DNA of 42,080 nt from Bacteroidota bacterium (GTDB lineage: Bacteria > Bacteroidota > Bacteroidia > Chitinophagales > Chitinophagaceae): contig JAEWKC010000015.1 in NCBI GenBank assembly GCA_023386235.1, positions 1 through 42,080 of the forward strand, read 5' to 3'. Shown piece by piece: positions 23,501 through 33,200 of the stretch (positions within the stretch are counted from its first letter, which is position 1; each line of letters opens with the position of its first letter). The notes below the pieces were generated by a model that worked only from the letters and a program-made list of their open reading frames with translations, had not been told where the DNA came from and made no database searches. The position numbers and the translations under genes are program-made.

Positions 23501-25126
23501 TTATTGATTTGCTGTTAAAGTTAATAAAGCATTATTGTCTGTATTATTGGTTTCGTTGGCTCTAGGTGTAATAACTACATTTATGTCTTGAATAGTATTA
23601 TAAGGAATATTTTCTTTCCTCTTTAGCGCTAATCCTATTTTCAACCCTCCACTGGCTGATATTACTATTCCAGGCTTAGAGGTAACATATATATAAGAAC
23701 TTGTTTCTCTAAAATTGAAATCACCATTATTGTTTGCTGTACCACCTATAACGTCTGAAGTAGTAGAAATCCCGTTATGATCTGTAGCTGATAAAGTAAT
23801 ACCCGGAACCGTAATATCAAAAGATAATGGCTTTTGAATACGTATACCAAAAGCACTACCATTGGTGGCTACATTCGCTATCTCATAAATGTTAACAATG
23901 AAATCCCTGGGCGCCAAACTGGTATTAAAAGAAGAATTATCTATATCTATACTAGGCCATAAATTGGGATAAATAATCTGTGCGCCGGCAAAGCCAAAAG
24001 TACTGAAACCGGTTAAGCCCGCGCGTGTTAATCCAATCGGATTGGTACTACATTGGTTAGATTGCCCTGCAATAGCGTTGTCCTTCGTTACAAAATAGCT
24101 TTGACGCTCAGTGCTGCCATAGTGTTGCGGGTAAATGCTGATGGAATACTGAGAGGCTGCATCATTGCCTGCCGATTTAAAATCCCATTGTCCAAAATCT
24201 GCGCCATAGAAGTAATCAGGATCGCCATTACATTGTACGGGATAAGTACCTGCATTGCTCAATCCTTTTTCAAAGTAACCGGTAATTACATCATGCGTAT
24301 TGGCTGAAAAAGTCATTCTTGTATATTGTACTCCTTGTCCGTTGCCTGTACCGGGCTCTAATCCCAGGGGAAATCCCAGGTTAGTAGCGCCACCCGCGGG
24401 TATTGCTCTGCGCAATTTTCGTTGCACATACCCATTATCTACAGCAGATACGAAACTGTTATTCGCGGTAATAGTGTTGTTTTTAAAACTGTCTAAAGTA
24501 GCTGTAGCGTTCATTAAGCCAAATACTGCCGTGTAACCACTTCCCGTTGTAGGCAATGCCACAGCAGGGTCGTTTGTAATCAAACGGTTCAGGGCACCAT
24601 TGGAAGCAATGGATTGTCCGGCCACATTCGCTGTGCCGGGCTTGAAGTTTACACTGCCCCGTACGTCTGTATTATTTTTGATGTACACTATTCCGTTGGC
24701 GTTGTCTAATTCCAAGGCAAAGAAGCTACCATCGTCTGTAGCGCCAATTTTTGACTGGCCGCCTTTTACACTATATCCACCGGAAATTACCTGGTAGCTT
24801 TCGCCTACGTAAGGAGCAGCATACAAAGCCGTCTTATTCTGTAAGCGCAGTGTGCCTGTGCCGACCTGCTTAAAACTGTTATCTCCGTATACATTGCCCT
24901 GCACCCATATAAAACCATTGTTGGTTAAATGTGTTCCCGCCTGGCCTGCACCATTGGTAGTAAAATCACCTTGTATGGTTAACAAAGTGCCGAGGCCTAC
25001 ACTAACCTCTGCGCCATTGTTGTAAAACAAGGTGTCATTAGTATGAAGTTGAGCGTGTATAGTTCCGGTTAATAATAAAGCTGCTACAGAAAAGACTCCG
25101 GTTTTTTTCATGTTGAGTTTTTTCAT
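23501..25126 (-). CDS. Secreted beta-rich surface protein, function unknown
   Basis: A 541-residue exported protein. The signal peptide follows MKKLNMKKTGVFSVAALLLT and ends near IHAQ; a second Met at residue 6 (25111) is an equally good start. The body is rich in Gly, Asn, Thr and aromatic residues, with repeated short beta units such as NNGFIWVQGNVYGDNSF, as in surface or filament proteins of this phylum. No type A sorting domain is visible at its end (LLTLTANQ), unlike its neighbour. It precedes the CTD-bearing gene by 36 bases in the same direction, suggesting that the two act together at the cell surface. I recognise no named family. Confidence 0.7.
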   Translation of the reverse strand: MKKLNMKKTGVFSVAALLLTGTIHAQLHTNDTLFYNNGAEVSVGLGTLLTIQGDFTTNGAGQAGTHLTNNGFIWVQGNVYGDNSFKQVGTGTLRLQNKTALYAAPYVGESYQVISGGYSVKGGQSKIGATDDGSFFALELDNANGIVYIKNNTDVRGSVNFKPGTANVAGQSIASNGALNRLITNDPAVALPTTGSGYTAVFGLMNATATLDSFKNNTITANNSFVSAVDNGYVQRKLRRAIPAGGATNLGFPLGLEPGTGNGQGVQYTRMTFSANTHDVITGYFEKGLSNAGTYPVQCNGDPDYFYGADFGQWDFKSAGNDAASQYSISIYPQHYGSTERQSYFVTKDNAIAGQSNQCSTNPIGLTRAGLTGFSTFGFAGAQIIYPNLWPSIDIDNSSFNTSLAPRDFIVNIYEIANVATNGSAFGIRIQKPLSFDITVPGITLSATDHNGISTTSDVIGGTANNNGDFNFRETSSYIYVTSKPGIVISASGGLKIGLALKRKENIPYNTIQDINVVITPRANETNNTDNNALLTLTANQ

Positions 25127-25156
25127 TTTTTGTCTTTAAAATGCTTTAAAAGAAAG

Positions 25157-25164
25157 CAAAATTA
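25157..25164 (-). promoter_or_regulatory. Putative -7 element of the secreted-protein operon
   Basis: Minus-strand TAATTTTG matches TAnnTTTG, 30 bases before the start at 25126. Confidence 0.5.
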
Positions 25165-25182
25165 ATTATTTGTAATAACAAT

Positions 25183-25202
25183 ACCTGTTTTACAAAACAG
25201 GT
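25183..25202 (-). terminator. Palindromic hairpin after the broken secreted gene
   Basis: ACCTGTTTT and AAAACAGGT are perfectly complementary around two bases, only 12 bases past the stop at 25215. No T run follows on the minus strand, so termination would be weak or protein-assisted. Confidence 0.45.
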
Positions 25203-25214
25203 ACTATTTATCTG

Positions 25215-25978
25215 TTATTTAAATTGTTTTAAAATTACTTTTCTTTCTTTTGAAATCGAGGCTTTAATATTACCAGAAGGTGTAATGCGCGGAAAAGCCA
25301 CATACTTCATGTAGTAATTTTTACCTCCACTTAAATATAAGAAGGGCGAGCCACTAGGATTGCTGGCAGCCTTCGAAATATTGAACCGAGAATCGAACAA
25401 CTGTCCATTGTCCGTAGCAGGGATTGTACCATCAGTAACTGTATTATAGTATTAACGGTAAAAATCATTTGAGCCATTGGAATAGCTAAAGGATCTACTG
25501 AACTCGTAAAGGCTACTTCGAAATAAGTCCGAAAATTTAATTGGTACCAACCAGAAGTAGGAACGGTAAAAGGTCCTGCAGCATAAGTTCTACTCATTTC
25601 TATTTCCGAAAATTGTAGGGCAGTTGCAGTTGCTGAAAATTCCCAAACGATTTCAGGGGTGGTGTGGTACCTGCTGTTTGCACGTCTGTTATAGGTCTGA
25701 TCCATTTTGTACCATCCCACCAATACAAATAATTGGCATCTACATTGGTACCATTATTGGTATTATATACCACTAAACCGGTAGCCGGGTTAGGGATGGT
25801 AACCTTATCTGCATCTGATGTCAATGCAACTCTTGGAGCTAAAAACCCCTTATTGGTTGCTGATTATGTCTAATTTTGCAGACGGGTGCGGAGCATTGGT
25901 ACCAATACCTACATTCCCGGTTTGGGCGTGAGCATACAAGGTGGTGAAAATACCCAAAATGAGTAATAATTTTTTCAT
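25215..25978 (-). pseudogene. Secreted surface protein broken by three frameshifts
   Basis: Reading the minus strand from ATG at 25978 gives MKKLLLILGIFTTLYAHAQ, a signal peptide, and NVGIGTNAPHPSAKLDI, a motif common at the start of Bacteroidota surface and tail-fibre-like proteins, then a stop. The sense continues in other frames: NKGFLAPRVALTSDADK and YLYWWDGTKWIRPITD, next EIVWEFSATATALQFSEIEM, and finally TVTDGTIPATDNGQLFDSRF to KERKVILKQFK. Switch points lie near 25855, 25658 and 25447. The intact product would be about 254 residues. A promoter-like motif and a terminator-like hairpin still frame it. The frameshifts are not in long homopolymers. Function unknown; probably the third member of a surface-protein group. 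Confidence 0.85.
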
Positions 25979-26051
25979 TCTCGTTGTTGTTTTTTATGTT
26001 TGTTTTTAATAAAAGATTTGTTAATGAAATACTAACAAATTTTTTGCGCTG

Positions 26052-26059
26052 CAAAGGTA
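26052..26059 (-). promoter_or_regulatory. Putative -7 element of the broken secreted gene
   Basis: Minus-strand TACCTTTG, identical to the pckA candidate, about 74 bases before the pseudogene ATG. Confidence 0.45.
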
Positions 26060-26153
26060 TATACTTACCTCGTAAATATGAAAAAAAAAGTGAATTTATT
26101 TTCAGAAAATTTGTTCAAACTATGATTTTTAAAATTTCACCATATATAAATAT

Positions 26154-26678
26154 ATGATTAACAATAAAGAAGAAATATCTAAATCGTTTGCATCTCCTAC
26201 CAAAAATGAGGATGCAGAAACCGAGTTAAAATTAAAATGGATCAACCGTATGTCTAAACTTATGGATGAACAGTTTTCTATCGGGGGGTATAAATTTGGC
26301 ATTGATCCGCTTTTGAATTTTATTCCTTATGCCGGAGATATCGCCACGTACATTATGTCGTTAATACTGGTTATTACTATGATGCGGCATGGCGTATCAG
26401 GAAAAGTAGCTATTAAAATGATTGGAAACGTAACAGCAGATGCCCTGCTTGGCGCTATTCCCGTATTGGGCTGGATTTTTGATTTTGGATTCAAGGCTAA
26501 TAAAAAAAATGTAAAGCTATTGCGCGAACACTATGTAACCGGCAAGAACAAGGGCAGCGCGAAGCCTTACATAATAGCTGTGATTATCGTCCTGCTCATA
26601 GTAATGATCTTTGTATTCTGGCTGTCTTTCAGACTGCTGCAATGGATATTTGACGGTCTAAATCAAATGCAATTATAG
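26154..26678 (+). CDS. DUF4112 family membrane protein
   Basis: A 174-residue protein of the DUF4112 family. The soluble N-terminus has MSKLMDEQFSIGGYKFGIDP, followed by the family core LLNFIPYAGDIATYIMSLIL and ALLGAIPVLGWIFDFGFKAN (about 60-115). A strongly hydrophobic helix near the C-terminus (IIAVIIVLLIVMIFVFWLSF, about 141-160) is a third membrane segment. The family has no assigned function. It is a single gene with no clear partner; a 93-base spacer with an FNR-like palindrome follows. Confidence 0.87.
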   Translation: MINNKEEISKSFASPTKNEDAETELKLKWINRMSKLMDEQFSIGGYKFGIDPLLNFIPYAGDIATYIMSLILVITMMRHGVSGKVAIKMIGNVTADALLGAIPVLGWIFDFGFKANKKNVKLLREHYVTGKNKGSAKPYIIAVIIVLLIVMIFVFWLSFRLLQWIFDGLNQMQL

Positions 26679-26689
26679 CCTAACGTTAA

Positions 26690-26703
26690 ATGATATTTAT
26701 CAT
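26690..26703. promoter_or_regulatory. FNR/CRP-like palindrome upstream of the ccoI unit
   Basis: ATGATATTTATCAT is a perfect two-fold palindrome of ATGAT and ATCAT with a 4-base spacer, close to the FNR consensus TTGATnnnnATCAA. Its centre is about 65 bases before the probable transcription start (near 26762) inferred from a degenerate -7 AAACTTTG at 26748-26755. That location suits class I activation by a Crp/Fnr protein. Confidence 0.4.
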
Positions 26704-26771
26704 ATAACCTTATCATAATTGTCATAGTTTTTCAGCATGAAAAAAGAAAACTTTGTGCAAAAGAATGTCTT

Positions 26772-27248
26772 ATGGATATCAAAGTTTCTACAGCGCAGAA
26801 TATTTTTGTTGAAATCGTACACGAGGTTTACCCTTTGATAGAAACAAAATTCAACGAACTGTATCGCGCAGCTGACTGGCAGGAAAATGCAAAGCTTTAC
26901 GATAGTGTGCAGGAACTGGAACGCGAATTTAACTCCCTGGCCTACTACGAGAAGAAACTGGTATTCCCCGCATTGATGGATAAAATAAATGACGAACAGA
27001 AAACTCCCGTCAATCAAAACCCCGAAGAAATTTTACGTCTCGTATCGTTGAAAGAACAAAGAATCTACCTGCTTGCGGACTACACAAAAAATCTGTCTGA
27101 AACTACCGATATCAACGAAAAACATCCTATTTTTGAACTGATAAATTTATTTGACGGTGCTTTTAAAAATGTAAAAGACAAGTGGCAGGTATTCCTAAAA
27201 AAATTAAGTACCCAGAAAACTTGTCCGGCACATTTAAAAAGTACATAA
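26772..27248 (+). CDS. Small helical protein of unknown function, upstream of ccoI
   Basis: A 158-residue, soluble, charged protein predicted to be mostly helical: long runs such as LIETKFNELYRAADWQENAK and ELEREFNSLAYYEKKLVFPA lack glycine and proline. The YYEKKLVFPALM segment recalls hemerythrin-type bundles in which an acidic/His helix precedes FPAL, but too few histidines are present (three in total, H17, H124 and H154) for a di-iron site, so I do not call it hemerythrin. The C-terminus has TCPAHL with one cysteine. It ends 27 bases before ccoI and is probably co-transcribed with it, which suggests a role in copper handling or oxidase assembly. No family was recognised. Confidence 0.7.
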   Translation: MDIKVSTAQNIFVEIVHEVYPLIETKFNELYRAADWQENAKLYDSVQELEREFNSLAYYEKKLVFPALMDKINDEQKTPVNQNPEEILRLVSLKEQRIYLLADYTKNLSETTDINEKHPIFELINLFDGAFKNVKDKWQVFLKKLSTQKTCPAHLKST

Positions 27249-27275
27249 ACTAACTGCCTACAAAATTTTTTTGAC

Positions 27276-29675
27276 TTGGAAAAAACTCAGTCCACCACTC
27301 TTGTCTGTTATCATTGCGGCGATGAATGTGCAAGTGCTAAAATTGTTGTGGAAGACAAGCATTTTTGCTGCAAAGGCTGCAAAATGGTCTACGAAATTCT
27401 GAGCAAAAATGACCTTTGCGATTATTACGATTTAAACGAAACTCCTGGCTTATCACAAAAAACGGAAGTAAGAAAAGGAAAATTCAATTTTCTTAACGAC
27501 GAAAAGATTGCCCAAAAACTGGTAAGTTTTACAGACGAAAAACAAACTCATATTACTTTTTACCTGCCGCAAATTCACTGTAGCAGCTGCTTGTGGCTAT
27601 TGGAAAATATACATCGTATCAATCCGGGCATTGTATCTTCGCGGGTGAACTTTGCCAAAAAAGAAGCATTCATTGTTTTTGACAATGCCAAAACATCGCT
27701 GGAAGAAGTAGCTTTAAAGCTTACGCAGATTGGCTATGAACCGCACATCAGCCTGCAGGATGTAGAAGTAAAAAAATCTTCAGGAATCAACAAAGAACGC
27801 ATTTACAAAATTGGTATTGCCGGCTTCGCTTTCGGGAATACAATGGTTTTAAGCCTGCCCGACTATTTTTCTTTTATAAGCCGTTGGGAAGATAATTTTG
27901 GCTTTGTGCTCAATTTCTTAAAAATTTTACTTACGCTGCCAGTGGTATTCTACTGCTCTACCGAGTTTTTTGTAAATGCCTGGATAGGTATTAAGAACAG
28001 GTTTTTAAACATACACGCTCCGTTGGCTTTAGCTATTGCCATCACCTTCGGCAGAAGCCTTTACGAAATTTTCTCTCAAACCGGGCCGGGCTATTTCGAT
28101 AGTATTTGCGGATTGGTTTTTCTAATGCTCGTAGGCCGGGCGGTGCAGGATGTAACCTATCAGTCTATTTCTTTCGACAGAGATTATAAATCTTTTTTTC
28201 CCATTGCCGTGGATGTTAAGAAGAATAATGAATTTGTACCTACAGAGATCAATGATATTCAGGTAGATGACATTATCCATATCCACTCCAACGAACTTAT
28301 TCCTGCAGATGCTATCTTATCAAAAGGGAAAGCTGAAATTGATTATAGCTTTGTAACCGGCGAAAGTCTGCCGGTACGCAAAAACATTGGCGAAATCATA
28401 TATGCCGGCGGTAAGCAACTGCATGGCAATATAGAATTGATGGTAGTAAAAAAAGTTTCCCAAAGCTACCTTACCAGCCTGTGGAACAAAGATATTTTTA
28501 AGCAAGAGAGGAAAGAAAATAAATTTGTGCACATGCTGAGCCGATACTTTACTTTTATTATATTGAGTATCGCATCCATAGCCGCCATTTACTGGTACAC
28601 ACAAGGCAGAACAGATTATATGTGGAACGCGCTTACCACTATTCTTATTATCGCCTGTCCCTGCGCTTTGCTGCTGTCTGCTACGTTTACCAACGGAAAT
28701 ATTTTACGCATTCTCAGCAAAAACAAACTTTATTTACGCCACCCCGATGTAATTGCCAATATTTCGCAGATCAATCATATTGTGTTTGATAAAACAGGAA
28801 CACTTACACAGAGCAGGAATGTGCTGGTAAATTATGAAGGTAAAAAAATCTCTGATGATAATCTTATCGCAATCGCAAGCTTATTGTCGCATTCCACACA
28901 TCCATTGAGCAACGCCGTTTTCAGGCATTTAAATATGGCGCCCGATGAAGAGATTGTACACTTTAAAAATGTGGTAGGACAAGGAATTGAAGGTTGGGTA
29001 AATGAACAATATATAAAAATAGGTTCTGCCAAATTTGTGGGCGCAGAGAAAAAACCCGAAAATCATTCATCCGTTTTTGTAAAAATAGATAAAGAAATTT
29101 ATGGCAGATTTATCGTAAAAAATGACTACAGGTATGGGTTTGAGCAGATGATGACACAACTGAAAAACGATTATAAAGTATCTGTTCTGAGTGGTGATAA
29201 TGATGCTGAAAAAAACTATTTACAAAAATTATTGGGCCAAAAAGCCGAACTGCATTTTAACCAAAAACCGGATGATAAACTGGCCTACATTGCACATTTA
29301 CAGGAAAATAAAAAAGAGCGCGTAATGATGATCGGCGATGGCCTGAACGATGCCGGAGCCCTAAGACAAAGCCATGTGGGCATTGCACTTGCCGAAAGCA
29401 ATAATAATTTCACACCCGCTTCCGATGGTATTGTTGACGCCTCTAAATTTGCACAGCTGCACAATTACCTACGCTTTACCACTTTTGGCAAGAAAATTAT
29501 AGTTACCAGTTTTGCCTTATCAATTATTTATAATATTGTTGGCATCTCTTATGCGGTACAAGGCATTATGTCGCCTGTTATTGCCGCTATCCTAATGCCG
29601 GCAAGCTCTATCACCATTGTACTTATTACCTACGGGCTCAGTGAATTGGCCGGTAAAAAATATGGGTTGAAATAA
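27276..29675 (+). CDS. ccoI: Copper-transporting P-type ATPase, CcoI/FixI type
   Basis: A 799-residue heavy-metal P1B ATPase. An N-terminal Cys-rich metal-binding domain (Cys11, 14, 18, 31, 32, 35; CYHCGDECAS then FCCKGCKM) is typical of the CcoI/FixI group, followed by an HMA domain with HCSSC (101-105). Transmembrane segments bracket the actuator TGES (361-364), the metal-translocating CPC (461-463), the phosphorylated aspartate in DKTGT (505-509) and the hinge GDGLND. It should move Cu(I) to the periplasm for cbb3-type oxidase assembly. The start is TTG at 27276. ccoNOP, ccoG and ccoS are not in the window, so the copper target lies elsewhere. The gene sits behind an FNR-like palindrome. 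Confidence 0.9.
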   Translation: MEKTQSTTLVCYHCGDECASAKIVVEDKHFCCKGCKMVYEILSKNDLCDYYDLNETPGLSQKTEVRKGKFNFLNDEKIAQKLVSFTDEKQTHITFYLPQIHCSSCLWLLENIHRINPGIVSSRVNFAKKEAFIVFDNAKTSLEEVALKLTQIGYEPHISLQDVEVKKSSGINKERIYKIGIAGFAFGNTMVLSLPDYFSFISRWEDNFGFVLNFLKILLTLPVVFYCSTEFFVNAWIGIKNRFLNIHAPLALAIAITFGRSLYEIFSQTGPGYFDSICGLVFLMLVGRAVQDVTYQSISFDRDYKSFFPIAVDVKKNNEFVPTEINDIQVDDIIHIHSNELIPADAILSKGKAEIDYSFVTGESLPVRKNIGEIIYAGGKQLHGNIELMVVKKVSQSYLTSLWNKDIFKQERKENKFVHMLSRYFTFIILSIASIAAIYWYTQGRTDYMWNALTTILIIACPCALLLSATFTNGNILRILSKNKLYLRHPDVIANISQINHIVFDKTGTLTQSRNVLVNYEGKKISDDNLIAIASLLSHSTHPLSNAVFRHLNMAPDEEIVHFKNVVGQGIEGWVNEQYIKIGSAKFVGAEKKPENHSSVFVKIDKEIYGRFIVKNDYRYGFEQMMTQLKNDYKVSVLSGDNDAEKNYLQKLLGQKAELHFNQKPDDKLAYIAHLQENKKERVMMIGDGLNDAGALRQSHVGIALAESNNNFTPASDGIVDASKFAQLHNYLRFTTFGKKIIVTSFALSIIYNIVGISYAVQGIMSPVIAAILMPASSITIVLITYGLSELAGKKYGLK

Positions 29676-29794
29676 ATAGAAGAACAGTTTTTACATACAA
29701 TAGGCTATTTTACTACATTAAACCTCTCATTTCAATACGTATCTAAATAGCGTTAAAAAACATTTTGAGACAAAACAACTAAATTAAACGAAAA

Positions 29795-30103
29795 ATGAAA
29801 TTCACCAGAAATCACATAAAAGAAGCTATTCATATTGCTAAAAACAGAAAAACAATGAGTACCATGCTCAAAGAAGTATGGAATGGTAAATTCAGGTTTA
29901 CTTTCTATACTTACGTTTTAGCTATATTGGCTATTGTATACACAATTTCACCGGTAGACTTATTGCCCGATGTAATTCCGGTAATTGGCTGGGTAGACGA
30001 CGGTGTGCTGCTTTATCTTTTATTTCAACAATTGCGCAAAGAGCTTACCCGTTATCAGCAAACGCACACAACTATTGATATAGAGCCTTTAGATATCAAG
30101 TAA
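29795..30103 (+). CDS. DUF1232 (YkvA-like) small membrane protein
   Basis: A 102-residue protein with the DUF1232 signature AIVYTISPVDLLPDVIPVIG followed by WVDDGVLLYLLFQQL (about residues 48-85), containing one hydrophobic helix and one amphipathic helix. The N-terminus is basic. Family function is unknown. It is preceded by 119 bases without a clear promoter and followed by a strong terminator, so it is probably a single-gene unit. Confidence 0.88.
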   Translation: MKFTRNHIKEAIHIAKNRKTMSTMLKEVWNGKFRFTFYTYVLAILAIVYTISPVDLLPDVIPVIGWVDDGVLLYLLFQQLRKELTRYQQTHTTIDIEPLDIK

Positions 30104-30124
30104 ATAATTAAAAATTCCCATCTC

Positions 30125-30157
30125 ACTGCTTCGGTACAAACCGGGGCAGTTTTTTTA
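30125..30157 (+). terminator. Intrinsic terminator after the DUF1232 gene
   Basis: ACTGCTTCGG pairs with CCGGGGCAGT (10 bp including two G-T pairs) around a 6-base loop, followed by seven T. Confidence 0.88.
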
Positions 30158-30237
30158 TGCATATTTGTTAAAAAAAATAAATTAGTATTAAGAACAAAAG
30201 TAAATGTAACTTTACACAATAGATTGATTTACAAGTA

Positions 30238-33200
30238 TTGAAGAAAAAGATTAATTTAAGAGAGCTGAAATTAAAAAAGCTCCGGTTAAAAAGAATACGG
30301 TTCAGAGTTATTTTAATCGTGCTGGGTATTGTAGCTACGGTTTTAATAGCTTTTAATTTTTGGTTTTTAGACCATTCCGAAAGAGCCCTGGAACGCATTG
30401 TAGAACGCCAGTCGAAAGGAAATATAGAGTTAGTTGTAGAAGAGTTCAATTTTAACTGGATTACTAACCATATTGAACTTAAAAACGCGGTTTTAAGAAC
30501 AAAGGATTCTACGGCAGCCACACAATATTTATTCAAATCAGACCGCTTGACCATCAAAGCTATCGGTTTCCTTCCTTTGCTGTTCAACAGAATTTTGATT
30601 GATTCCATCCATATTTATTCTCCCGACGTAATTGTAACCAAAGTACAAGAAACGGCCAATAGGGTAAAAGACACTACCATTAATTCAGAAGATTTTTCTG
30701 TAGCCAAAGAAATTGGGCGCGTTACCAATACCATTAACAACGCTATACGCGAATTAAAGATCAACAGGTTTATACTTGACAATGGAAGTTTTTCGCTACT
30801 TGACAAAGTAAAACCCAACGAAACACCTTTCCTCGTAGATAATATTGATATCCGGCTGTATAATCTTCAGGTAGACAGTACTTCCATTGCCAAAACCGAG
30901 CAGAAACAACAACTTCAATTCACCGACGAGATAGCCATAGAAACTTCCAATCAGAATATTATATTTCCCGGGGGCACTAATTTTCTAAGTTTTAAAAACT
31001 TTAAAGTTACCCTCCGCGACCAGAAAGTTACCTTCGATAGCTGCACTTATCGCTCTATTAAAGGTGATAGCAGCAGAACCGCGGCAAACATCTTTTTTGA
31101 TGAGCTGAAGCTTACTGGCATTGATTTTAACGCGTTCTACAGCTCGGAACTAATCAAGGCCGACTCTGTTTTTTGTCTTAATCCCGATGTATTTCTAGAT
31201 GTGGACGCCGTAGAAAACAAACAGGCTAAGAACGGCGGAGAAATACCTAAAATAGACAGTGTGATCAAATCATTGTTTGGCGACTTACAGCTTAACCACC
31301 TGATTGTGCGCAATGCAGACATTAATGTAAACACTTACAGAAAAGGCAATGTAAACAAATTTGTCTCGAAAGACAATCAAATAGAAATAGAAGGTTTTTC
31401 CATTGACAGAAAAGCGGCTAAACCCGTTAACATTGACCGATTCCTCTTATATCTTTACAATTACAAGACTACGCTCAACGACGGAAAGTACGCATTTGCC
31501 TTTGATTCGCTAAAGTTTCTTGATAAATCGCTCAACCTGTATAATTTTTCTTTCCAGGAATATGCCAATCGGAATCGTATCAAAAATCTGATGATGGATA
31601 AATTTGAGCTGAGAGATATTTCCTGGGAAGCGTTGATTTATGAAAACAGGTTTGAAGCTAAAAACGCACATTTTTTCAATCCCAATATCGAGCTTACAAC
31701 AGGACAAGGCAATAACAAGCAGCCGAAAAATATTTTTGAAACGCTCAATTCCATTGACGAATCAATGAATTTAAACGATCTGAGAATTGTGAACGGAGAT
31801 ATTCTTGTGCATTTAAAAAACGGCGGCAGGCTTCAGCTGTACAATACAGACTTATCTTTATACCCCAATGAACTCACCTCTTCTACCCGGATAAAAAATC
31901 TACAGCGCTCTGTTGAGCATTTATCTACCCAAAAACTGGTATTCAGCAAAAGCAATACAAACGTAGTGCTCAACAATTTAAAACTGGCTAATAATAATAA
32001 CGGCCTAACAGCAGCTGACCTGTATTTTAAAAATAAAAACATTAATGCCAGTCTTAACGGCATACTCATCAATACCGTTTTGCTTGATGAATACGAAAAT
32101 GAAATTGAACTGAATGGCCTGCGATGGAATAATGCCCGTGTTTCAGTAAAAAATACCAGACAAAACGACAACACAGGCAAACAGGCGTCTGCCGGCTCTG
32201 CCATTTCCATGAACGACATACGAGGCCGCAATACCCGGCTTTCCATCGACAATGGTAAGCAAAACATAGACGGCTACTTTGAAGTACTCGATGTAGATAA
32301 AGTAGCTCTTTTGCCTGACCAGAAGCCCGCTATATTCGGACTTCAGTTTCAGGGAAGAGATTTTATCATTCGCAACCCTGTACAGCTTTTATCTATTGGT
32401 CGCATGCACATCAGTGATAACAGCAACAGCGTAATTAACGACATCACTTACAGAAAAGTAGATGCTAAAGATTCTATACTGGGAACAATACCACAAGTTA
32501 CCATCATACCTGACATCACGCAAATCATCAACGGAAATATTCATGTAAATAATATTGTAGTAGACAAACCTGAGGTATATGCCCGATTGGGCAGAAAGGA
32601 TTCTACAAAACAATCCAAAGAAAACAACACTACCCTTTCTTTCGGTTCGGTATTGGTAAAACAGCCTAATGTGCAGCTGGTATTGGAAGGTAAAGAGCCT
32701 TCTTTCATTAGCTGGCAGGGCGATAAGTATGAAAGTTATGTACAGGTAAATAATTTTCAGTCGGGCAAAAAAATCCCGGCATCGGCCGATCTCTTAAAAA
32801 TTTATTTGACTTATTTTGAATTTATCAACAGCAAAAGTAAGCGCATTGCTACCAATGACAACAAACTGAATCTTGAATTTGAAAATATACTTTTCGAAAA
32901 AGACGACGAAGACTCATTACACTGGCGCACTACTGCCAATATACTTTCGCTTGACCAACTGAAATTTGACAGCCTGGGCAAAAAAAATATTACCGTTACA
33001 CTTGATAAAGGCGACGTAAGAAATATTACCCTGAACTCTCGTTATCCTAAAGCCGGCGACATTATTAAAAACAGTACAGACCTGCTGATGACGGGTACAA
33101 GCGGCAGTGTAAACGCTGTAAATAACTTTTTAAGATGGGATAACCTGCAATATAAAAACGGCTATTTTTCTATAGATTCTTTTCGCATGCAGCCGCATCA

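Noticed and set aside
26772..27248. Hemerythrin-like di-iron protein
   Set aside because: The FPAL helix is similar, but only three histidines are present and they do not match the binding pattern.
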